Source: Pedobacter sp. KBW06 (GTDB taxonomy: Bacteria; Bacteroidota; Bacteroidia; Sphingobacteriales; Sphingobacteriaceae). Taken from it: a stretch of DNA of 64,000 nucleotides. Position 1 is the stretch's first letter, and each line of letters starts with the position of its first letter. Positions 9,359-16,244 of this stretch are shown in pieces. The position numbers were made by a program, and so were the translations under genes. The notes below the pieces were generated by a model. The model was not told the DNA's origin, searched no databases, and worked only from the letters and a program-made list of their open reading frames with translations. The stretch covers positions 1-64,000 of the forward strand of contig NZ_QAJL01000001.1 in assembly GCF_003852525.1 (NCBI RefSeq), written 5' to 3'.

Positions 9359-10609
9359 TTATCTGTTCCAGTAGTTAAGTTGATTAATGAGTTTCAGGCG
9401 ACTGATATCTGTTTGACGAAGGAGGTTTTCTGCGGAGAGGTAATTGTTAATGGCGATGATATAATCCGCAATTTTTAAGTCGCCGGTATGCATCAGTTTG
9501 CTGTCTACCTCGATCAGGCTTTTGGCAAAACGGATTTGTTCCTTAATCTGGTTGTCCATGCCTTGCGTTTCCAGAATCTGACCTTGCAAAAGACGGATCT
9601 GCTGTTCCTGTTGCTGTACAAAAAACTGCTGGTAACCAAGCGTGGTTTCCTGCTGGATGTTCAGCTTATCCAACTGCATCTTTTTCTGATGACCATCGTA
9701 AATGGGCACAGAGATCGTAAACCCTGCGCTTGTCCCAAAATTTTTATAGGGCTGCAAGGCGAAAGAAGAGTTATACCCCCCGTTTACATAGACACTGGCC
9801 TTAGTTTTATAATCCAGACTTACCGCCTTCTTTCCATTCTCATTTCTGAGACTATCCAGTTTAAAACGTTGCCTGAAAAATATATGCTCCGCAGGATAAA
9901 CCGGCTTGAGGACAGGCGCCTGTAAATGCGCAAAAGTTGTATCAGAAATCCCACAGAGGTAATTGAGCGTTACATAATCATTTTTAAACTGCATTTCCGA
10001 CTGGCGCCATTGCAAATGCTGCTGCTGGAAGGTCACCAGGAAAGTCAGGTACTCTGATTGTTTATAGGTATTTGCCCGGGTTAGTTTTTTTAAAATCTGC
10101 TCTTCCTTTTTCAGCAACTCATACAACTCCTTATTGAATTCCATTTGCTGCTGACTGGCGAAGGCGTTGAGGAACTGATCGGCAATATTTTTTCTTAAAT
10201 CCAGTTCCGACCATTTACCAGCAAACTGCAGGGAATCCTGCTGAAGTTTGAACTGCTCAAGTTGATTTTTGATCCGGCCTTTGCCTATGATCGCATAATT
10301 GACTGTAAGCAGTGCCTCCAGTGCCTGTCCGTTTGTTAAGGCCTGATCAAAACCGTAACCCTTCCAGACCGGCGCGTACAAACCTGTAGAACTGGCGGTC
10401 ATTTGCGGCCGGTACGCTGCCCGCCACCTCAGGCTATCGATCTTATTGCTCCTTTGCTGGTTCTTATTGTCTTTTAATAATGGACTCGCATTTAACCCCT
10501 GTTCCACAAAAAAATCCAGGCTCCTGATTACAGGAGACTGCGCCTTGCCGAAGAATGAACTCAGGCAAAGGGCCAGGAACAGGCAGCTTGTATTTCTAAA
10601 ATGTGCCAT
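9359..10609 (-). CDS. TolC-family outer membrane efflux protein
   Basis: 416 residues with a signal peptide (cleavage near FGKAQ). The body is made of long Q-, N- and K-rich helices in two repeats, as in the TolC/OEP family, with GYNSS/GFTISVPIYDG segments matching the beta-barrel strands. Its ATG lies inside the last codons of the upstream PAP2 gene (14-base overlap with the gene ending at 10596), so translation of the two is probably coupled. It forms the outer-membrane duct for the adaptor and RND pump that follow. Confidence 0.9.
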   Translation of the reverse strand: MAHFRNTSCLFLALCLSSFFGKAQSPVIRSLDFFVEQGLNASPLLKDNKNQQRSNKIDSLRWRAAYRPQMTASSTGLYAPVWKGYGFDQALTNGQALEALLTVNYAIIGKGRIKNQLEQFKLQQDSLQFAGKWSELDLRKNIADQFLNAFASQQQMEFNKELYELLKKEEQILKKLTRANTYKQSEYLTFLVTFQQQHLQWRQSEMQFKNDYVTLNYLCGISDTTFAHLQAPVLKPVYPAEHIFFRQRFKLDSLRNENGKKAVSLDYKTKASVYVNGGYNSSFALQPYKNFGTSAGFTISVPIYDGHQKKMQLDKLNIQQETTLGYQQFFVQQQEQQIRLLQGQILETQGMDNQIKEQIRFAKSLIEVDSKLMHTGDLKIADYIIAINNYLSAENLLRQTDISRLKLINQLNYWNR

Positions 10610-11354
10610 GGAAGGAAAGTCCGATTGCTTTATCCTGGTATAACGGCGCCATACTGTAATTCACTTTCGTCTCTTTACCAAATACCAGTTTCTTTAAACG
10701 TGGATACAGATAATAGGCTACTTTGGTCGATAAAATCCCAAATCCTGCTCCTGCAACCACATCACTGAGCCAGTGTTTGTTGTTGTACATCCTCAAAACT
10801 CCGGTAGCTGTTGCCACCGTATACCCCGCATAGCCATACCATGGAGAAACATCTTTATATTCCTGATTTAAAAACTCTGCTGCTGCAAAAGCATTCGCCG
10901 TATGTCCGGAAGGAAATGAATTGTAGCCGTTCCCGTTTGGCCTCAGCCGATGCGAAGCACTCTTTAAAGTGGATACCGTTCCGCCCATAATGGCCGAAGA
11001 CAGCACATAAATCCCGGCAGCGTCTGCCAGGCTATGTTTACCTTTGACTCCTGAAAGGTTTAAGGCAAAAACAGCCAGTGCGGGAGCAAACTGCGAATAA
11101 TCGTCCACATGGGCAGCAAACAAAGGATGATCTTCCTGAAGCTCATTTTTTGTCGTCTTATCCAGATCTCTGATGGCATTGTTTCCTAAAGAAATCACTC
11201 CATAGCCAATAAATACCGCTGGAATAATCAGGGATTTAATTTTCAAGGTGTTTTCTGCTGCTTTTTTTACAGCTAAAGAATCAGGCTGCTGAACCTGCGC
11301 AAACAGAAAACCAGGCAAACAACATGCTATTAACAGACAACGGAACTTTTTCAT
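10596..11354 (-). CDS. PAP2-family phosphatase (copy 1, efflux-coupled)
   Basis: 252 residues with an N-terminal signal peptide (cleaves after LFAQ). All three PAP2 motifs are intact: K-x6-RP in LKSASHRLRP (about residues 126-135), PSGH (about 144-147) and R-x5-H-x3-D in RMYNNKHWLSD (about 187-197). The family removes phosphate from lipids such as undecaprenyl pyrophosphate or lipid A. It is closely related to the copy at 11444. The C-terminus ends SFHGTF, with a final Phe as in outer-membrane strand signals. It overlaps the tolC start by 14 bases. A role in lipid A or phospholipid dephosphorylation is inference. Confidence 0.9.
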   Translation of the reverse strand: MKKFRCLLIACCLPGFLFAQVQQPDSLAVKKAAENTLKIKSLIIPAVFIGYGVISLGNNAIRDLDKTTKNELQEDHPLFAAHVDDYSQFAPALAVFALNLSGVKGKHSLADAAGIYVLSSAIMGGTVSTLKSASHRLRPNGNGYNSFPSGHTANAFAAAEFLNQEYKDVSPWYGYAGYTVATATGVLRMYNNKHWLSDVVAGAGFGILSTKVAYYLYPRLKKLVFGKETKVNYSMAPLYQDKAIGLSFHGTF

Positions 11355-11371
11355 ATCATAGAATTATGATC

Positions 11372-11428
11372 TAAAGCTATTGCCTAAATATGTAGGAATT
11401 CTGTAGCGAAAATGAAGGAATTCTGAAG
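11372..11428 (-). promoter_or_regulatory. Four-unit 11-bp CT(A/T)CA array plus -7 element, PAP2 copy 1 promoter
   Basis: Read in gene direction: CTTCA-N6-CTTCA-N6-CTACA-N6-CTACA (11428 down to 11391), then 11 bases, then TAGCTTTA (11379-11372), a 7/8 match to the Bacteroidota -7 TAnnTTTG. The pentamers start at exact 11-base steps (11391, 11402, 11413, 11424 on the plus strand). No -33 TTTG is present, so the repeats probably bind an activator of the OmpR/PhoB kind that replaces it. Confidence 0.7.
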
Positions 11429-11443
11429 AAGCCGTTTTATGCG

Positions 11444-12187
11444 CTAAAATCTTCCGGAAAAAGAAAAGCCCATGGCTTTATCCTGATAAGCAGGCATCAG
11501 GTTAAAATTGCTTTGCTTTCTGCCCATGATCAGTTTTTTCAAATGTGGATACACGAGATAGCCAATTTTTGCCGAAAGGATTCCAACCCCTGCACCGGCA
11601 ACGACATCACTTACCCAATGTTTGTTGTTGTAAAGCCTGAAGATCCCCGTCGTCGTTGCAACGGCATACCCTGCATAACCAATCCATGGGGATACATCTT
11701 TATATTCCTGTTTCAGGAATTCCGCAGAAGCGAAAGAAGTTGCCGTATGTCCGGAAGGAAAAGAGTCGTAACTACTGCCGTCAGGACGAAGGCGGTGGGA
11801 TTGTTTTTTGGCAATCGACACTGCGGCAGTCATAATTCCCATCGTAACCACATAATTCCCTGTCGCATCCAGCAAACTATGCCTGCCCTTTACACCCGCA
11901 AGATTTAACCCGTAAACTGCCAGTGCAGGCACGTAACGCATAAAATCATCGGCGCTTTTAGAGAAGAACGGATGGTCTTCCTGAAGTTCGTTTTTAGTAG
12001 TACGGTCCAGGTCTCTGATAAAGTTATCCCCCTTAGCCATTAGCCCATACCCGATAAACACGGTTGGGATAATAAAAGGTGCAATGCGAAAGGTATTTTT
12101 CTTTGCCAGGGAATCTGCCTGCTGTGCTCTGGTCAGTAAAGGAAAACACAGGATTAATAAAAGGACACACTTCAGTCTCACCATCAT
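11444..12187 (-). CDS. PAP2-family phosphatase (copy 2)
   Basis: 247 residues, signal peptide ending near LTRAQ. Motifs K-x6-RP (AKKQSHRLRP), PSGH and R-x5-H-x3-D (RLYNNKHWVSD) are all present. It shares long blocks with the downstream copy, for example TTKNELQEDHPFF and QEYKDVSPW, and the terminal strand SFSGRF with final Phe, so the pair arose by tandem duplication. A gap of 89 bases with its own regulatory array separates it from copy 1, so the two can be transcribed separately or together. Substrate unknown; lipid A 4'-phosphatase or undecaprenyl-PP phosphatase are the main alternatives. Confidence 0.9.
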   Translation of the reverse strand: MMVRLKCVLLLILCFPLLTRAQQADSLAKKNTFRIAPFIIPTVFIGYGLMAKGDNFIRDLDRTTKNELQEDHPFFSKSADDFMRYVPALAVYGLNLAGVKGRHSLLDATGNYVVTMGIMTAAVSIAKKQSHRLRPDGSSYDSFPSGHTATSFASAEFLKQEYKDVSPWIGYAGYAVATTTGIFRLYNNKHWVSDVVAGAGVGILSAKIGYLVYPHLKKLIMGRKQSNFNLMPAYQDKAMGFSFSGRF

Positions 12188-12202
12188 TATAAAATTCTAA
12201 AT

Positions 12203-12237
12203 CAAAACTATACCCCAATTTTGTAGGAAATCTGAAG
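12203..12237 (-). promoter_or_regulatory. Two-unit CT(A/T)CA repeat plus -7 element, PAP2 copy 2 promoter
   Basis: In gene direction CTTCA-N6-CTACA (12237 down to 12222), 11 bases, then TAGTTTTG (12210-12203), a full match to TAnnTTTG. The start codon is at 12187. Spacing and orientation equal those at PAP2 copy 1 and at the barrel gene at 12369. Confidence 0.7.
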
Positions 12238-12314
12238 TTATACTTTGCAGATGGCAATCAAACATTAGCCTGACAATCATACTGAAGGTTCAAAATGCAA
12301 TAAAATTCTGAGAA

Positions 12315-12349
12315 CTACAAAAATGCTACAGAATTGCAGCCTAATTATG
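12315..12349 (+). promoter_or_regulatory. Two-unit CTACA repeat plus -7 element, barrel gene promoter
   Basis: CTACA (12315-12319), six bases, CTACA (12326-12330), 11 bases, then TAATTATG (12342-12349), a 7/8 match to TAnnTTTG. The ATG is at 12369. This is the same layout as in the two divergent PAP2 promoters. Confidence 0.65.
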
Positions 12350-12368
12350 CATAAATATTGAACCCTGC

Positions 12369-14762
12369 ATGCGCAATTACTCCATTTTCTGCTTTCTCCT
12401 TTTTTCATTTCCACTACTCAGTCAGGCTCAGTTCAAAGGACTGATTACCGGAAAAGTAACAGACCACCAAAGCCAGCAAGGCATTGAATTTGCCAACATC
12501 TTATTGAAAAGCAGTAAAGACAGTTCGGTGGTTGCCAATCAGGTTACCAATGCCAAAGGCATTTATAGGTTTACCGGGGTTCCGGAAGGGAATTATTACC
12601 TTCAGGCCGGATTTGTAGGCTATTCTAACCGGAGAAGTGCTTTCTTTAGCATCGACACCCAACATGCCTCCGCTCAAATTAACTTGTCCCTCGATGGTGG
12701 TGCTAAAATTTTAACGGAAGTTAGCATCAGTGCAAAAAAGGCCATTTACAGCAATTCACTGGACAGAAAGGTCTACCATGTAGATCAGGACATCACTGCA
12801 AAATCAGGCTCTGCCGCGGAAGTGCTGCAGAATGTGCCCCTGGTACAGGTAGACCTGGATGGAAATGTGACACTTCGCAATGCGGCAACCACGATTCTGA
12901 TCAATGGAAAAGTATCCCCATTAATGGGTAAGAATGCCGCTGCAACATTACAACAACTTCCCGCCAACAGCATCGAACGGATAGAGGTGATCACCAATCC
13001 TTCGGCAAAATACAAACCCGACGGTACCGGAGGGATCATTAACATCATCCTAAAGAAAAACACCAAACGGGGGCTAAATGGCAGTGCAACGGTAAATGGA
13101 GGAAACGAAAAAAGGTACAATGCAAATGCGACCCTGAATTACAATCCCGGAGTATTTAATCTCTTTGGAAGTTACAGCATCAAACAGGACGACAGAACAA
13201 GACTGACCAGCAATAACCGCAGTCAAATCAATGAAGCCCCTGCTGGCACCTCTTATTACCAGGACCTCATTACCGCGAACTCCCGGCCTTTTTCCAATAT
13301 CGCCAATCTTGGGATCGATTACAACCTAAACGAACATACTACAATCGGACTGTCGGGAAGTTATTATCTGAGGAATATGCATAAACATGACCTAAGCCAT
13401 AAATTGATCCAATCTGAAACAGGCAATCAATCCTATGATCGGAAAAGAGAAAATTTTGAAGAGGAAAGCCAGAGCAATGCCGCTTTTTACCTGGAACATA
13501 CCTTCAGGAAGGAAGACCATAAACTCCGCCTGGAATTCGATGTCGCACATTCGCCGGAAATTGAAAACAACCAGTATAAAAATACCTTTAGCATACCTCT
13601 GATTGCTGAACAGCGGGACAACACAATTATAAAACAAAATTCAGACCAGCAGCACCTCTCCCTCGCTTATGAAAATCCACTATCCGAACATCGCAAAATT
13701 GAAGCGGGATATGACGGACAGTTTAACAAATCAGACCTTGATTTTTTTGGAGAAGCCTATAACGCTACGCAACAACAATTCCTGACCGATCCTCAAAAGA
13801 CAAACCGGTTTATTTACCAGGAGAATGTACATGCTTTATATGGAACATTCTCGGATGAATACCAGAAATTCTCTTTCATGGCAGGACTGAGAGCCGAATA
13901 TGCCGATCTGAATTCCAGACTGATCACGACAAATACCAGCATACCAAACCATTATTTCAAGCTCCACCCCAGTTTACACCTTACTTATAAATTAAACGAG
14001 CATAAACAATTACAACTCAACTACAGCAAAAGGGTCCGCAGGGCGGAAGCCGATGAGCTCAACCCTTTTGCAGAATATGCAGATCCGACCAATGTAAGGG
14101 TCGGAAATCCATTGCTCCTGCCGGAGATCATCCATTCCATAGAAACCGGTTATCAATGGAGCAATAATGTGTTCAGTGTTTTACCCGGGATCTATTACCG
14201 CTATACACAAAATAGATTTACCGCGGTAACACAGCCACTCAATGACTCTGTTCTGGTGACGCGACAGCAAAACCTGGCCGCCGACAGGACTTTTGGAGCA
14301 GATCTGGTCTTTTCTGCAACGATTGGCAGGCATTTGATGATCAATCTGACGGGAAATGTCTTTTATAATGAAATTGATGCCGCAAACCTGGGTTATTCTG
14401 CTAAAAAGTCGACCTTCTCCTGGAGCTCCAATTTCAATTCCAGCTATTCCATTACCAGCAGCAGCACTTTACAGGTCAACTCCGGTTATAAATCATCCAA
14501 ATTGACGCCACAAGGGAAATACCTTCCCAGTTTCGTGATGAATCTTGGATTCAGGCAGGAAGTCCTTGCAAAAAAGGCCTCTGTATACCTGACCGCTTCC
14601 GATATTTTTAAGTCCCAGCGACAGGTACTCTCTTTGCAGGGGCCGCTTTTGGTCCAGGATATCCGCGTTAAAAGTAATTCACGAATCGTATATTTAGGTT
14701 TCAGTTATAATTTCGGAATCACAAAGAAGAAGAAAGACCTGCAATTTGACAACAGTTTATAA
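12369..14762 (+). CDS. Outer-membrane beta-barrel protein, TonB-receptor-like (OMP_b-brl_3)
   Basis: 797 residues. Signal peptide (cleaves after LSQAQ), then a carboxypeptidase-regulatory-like beta domain (about 22-105, ITGKVTDHQSQQGIEFANI), a plug-like domain (about 115-225, AEVLQNVPLVQVDLDGNVTL... NPSAKYKPDGTGGIINI) and a long barrel with alternating aromatic strands to the end. This layout is the PF14905-type outer membrane family, which in Bacteroidota is often under stress or two-component control rather than tied to a SusD partner; no susD gene is adjacent. It is divergent from PAP2 copy 2 and shares its promoter motif, which suggests a common signal. Ligand unknown. Confidence 0.88.
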   Translation: MRNYSIFCFLLFSFPLLSQAQFKGLITGKVTDHQSQQGIEFANILLKSSKDSSVVANQVTNAKGIYRFTGVPEGNYYLQAGFVGYSNRRSAFFSIDTQHASAQINLSLDGGAKILTEVSISAKKAIYSNSLDRKVYHVDQDITAKSGSAAEVLQNVPLVQVDLDGNVTLRNAATTILINGKVSPLMGKNAAATLQQLPANSIERIEVITNPSAKYKPDGTGGIINIILKKNTKRGLNGSATVNGGNEKRYNANATLNYNPGVFNLFGSYSIKQDDRTRLTSNNRSQINEAPAGTSYYQDLITANSRPFSNIANLGIDYNLNEHTTIGLSGSYYLRNMHKHDLSHKLIQSETGNQSYDRKRENFEEESQSNAAFYLEHTFRKEDHKLRLEFDVAHSPEIENNQYKNTFSIPLIAEQRDNTIIKQNSDQQHLSLAYENPLSEHRKIEAGYDGQFNKSDLDFFGEAYNATQQQFLTDPQKTNRFIYQENVHALYGTFSDEYQKFSFMAGLRAEYADLNSRLITTNTSIPNHYFKLHPSLHLTYKLNEHKQLQLNYSKRVRRAEADELNPFAEYADPTNVRVGNPLLLPEIIHSIETGYQWSNNVFSVLPGIYYRYTQNRFTAVTQPLNDSVLVTRQQNLAADRTFGADLVFSATIGRHLMINLTGNVFYNEIDAANLGYSAKKSTFSWSSNFNSSYSITSSSTLQVNSGYKSSKLTPQGKYLPSFVMNLGFRQEVLAKKASVYLTASDIFKSQRQVLSLQGPLLVQDIRVKSNSRIVYLGFSYNFGITKKKKDLQFDNSL

Positions 14763-14779
14763 CGCTTAATGATCAAAAT

Positions 14780-15193
14780 ATGTGGTGGATCTACGCCTTA
14801 CTATCAGCTTTTTTTGCAGCCTTAACGGCTATCCTTGCCAAGATTGGCATTAAAGGAATAGATACGAATCTCGCTACGGCAATCCGGACAGTAGTGATCT
14901 TATTACTTGCCTGGGCAATTGTATTCTGGAAACAGGAAGCCAATGGCATTCATGGGCTGACCAAACAAAACTGGACCTTCCTGGTACTTTCCGGTCTGGC
15001 GACGGGTTTATCCTGGATTTTCTATTTCAAGGCCCTGCAGATGGGAAAAGTTTCCCAGGTAGCCCCGGTTGATAAAGCCAGTGTGGCCATGGCACTGATT
15101 CTTTCCGTTCTCTTTCTTGGTGAGCCACTGACCATTAAAACGGCAATCGGGGCAGTCATGATCATTGGCGGAACGATTGTGATGATCCTGTAG
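14780..15193 (+). CDS. EamA/DMT-family half transporter
   Basis: 137 residues with about five transmembrane helices and a single EamA domain, half the size of usual ten-helix DMT carriers. The conserved end of the repeat, VAPVDKASVAMALILSVLFLGEPLT, is clear. Half-size members act as dimers. It begins 17 bases after the stop of the barrel gene and may be co-transcribed with it. Substrate unknown. Confidence 0.88.
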   Translation: MWWIYALLSAFFAALTAILAKIGIKGIDTNLATAIRTVVILLLAWAIVFWKQEANGIHGLTKQNWTFLVLSGLATGLSWIFYFKALQMGKVSQVAPVDKASVAMALILSVLFLGEPLTIKTAIGAVMIIGGTIVMIL

Positions 15194-15336
15194 TCTTGTT
15201 CAACCCGGGTTGCTTTGAGAAAAACCCCTGATCCGAATCCAGAAAATCCGGCAGCACGAGATTAAAACATGCCCCTTTATTAAAGAAATGGCATTATAAA
15301 TGTGTTATTCCCATTAAAACTGAAAAATAATACAAT

Positions 15337-16182
15337 ATGACTAATTTAGAAATCGGTATAGAACGCTTACTGAACAGATTAATTGACAGCCTCCCCTCTT
15401 TTATAAGTGCGATCCTTGTTTTAGTAATAGGCATCTGGCTAATCAAATTCCTGCTTCGTTTTTTAACGAACCGTTTAAACAAGGGCAAAATTGACAGCTC
15501 ACTTACGAATTTCCTGCTTAGCATTCTAAAGGCCATTCTTTACATCCTTTTATTGCTTACTGTAACCTCGACACTTGGGATTCCAAACACTTCTTTTGTG
15601 GCTGTTCTCGGTGCTGCCGGTCTGGCGATTGGCCTGGCCTTGCAGGGAAGCCTCTCCAATTTTGCAGGTGGTGTACTGATCCTGCTTTTTAAACCCTTCA
15701 AAATCGGGCACTTCATTTCCTCCAGCAATGGCGTAGAAGGAACGGTTCAAAAGATCGACATCCTGTATACGACCCTGAAAGCGAAAAACGGAACCACTTT
15801 GTATGCACCAAACGGACCTTTGGCAAATGCGGTCATCAATAATGTTTCCGATAATGAGAACAGAATGGCGGAATATGTAATTGGCATCTCCTACAATTCA
15901 GATATTGATGTGGCCAGAAATGTGATTCTAAAAACCCTGGCTGCAGATCCCCTTGTGCTCAAAGAACCTGCTCCGGTAGTGCTCGTTAGTGCCCTGGGAG
16001 ACAATGCTGTAAACCTCACCACCCGTGCCTGGTCTGCAAACGGAGATTTCTGGCCAACTTATCATAGAAACTATCAATTGATCAAACAGGAACTGGATAA
16101 AAATAACATTGGTATTCCTTATCCGCAGCGTGAGATCCATGTGATTTCAGATACCCCAACACCCGCGCTTGGCGCGGAATAA
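15337..16182 (+). CDS. Small mechanosensitive ion channel (MscS family)
   Basis: 281 residues, close to E. coli MscS (286). Three N-terminal helices, with the pore helix TM3 recognisable as GLAIGLALQGSLSNFAGGVLILLFKPF (about residues 92-118), then the beta domain (GTVQKIDILYTTLKAKNGTTLYAPNG) and the C-terminal alpha/beta domain. It would open under membrane tension to release osmolytes. Single gene, closed by a strong hairpin at 16185-16217. Confidence 0.93.
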   Translation: MTNLEIGIERLLNRLIDSLPSFISAILVLVIGIWLIKFLLRFLTNRLNKGKIDSSLTNFLLSILKAILYILLLLTVTSTLGIPNTSFVAVLGAAGLAIGLALQGSLSNFAGGVLILLFKPFKIGHFISSSNGVEGTVQKIDILYTTLKAKNGTTLYAPNGPLANAVINNVSDNENRMAEYVIGISYNSDIDVARNVILKTLAADPLVLKEPAPVVLVSALGDNAVNLTTRAWSANGDFWPTYHRNYQLIKQELDKNNIGIPYPQREIHVISDTPTPALGAE

Positions 16183-16184
16183 TC

Positions 16185-16217
16185 ATTAAAAGAGCCGCAA
16201 ATTGCGGCTCTTTTAAT
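16185..16217. terminator. Bidirectional terminator between MscS and barrel gene
   Basis: Near-perfect palindrome with 16-base arms (16185-16200 and 16202-16217), GC core AGAGCCGC / GCGGCTCT flanked by A- and T-runs on both sides. It lies directly after the MscS stop and before the convergent end of the barrel gene at 16245, so it can serve both. Confidence 0.85.
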
Positions 16218-16244
16218 TTCAGCTGATGTAGAGTCAATGAATCA

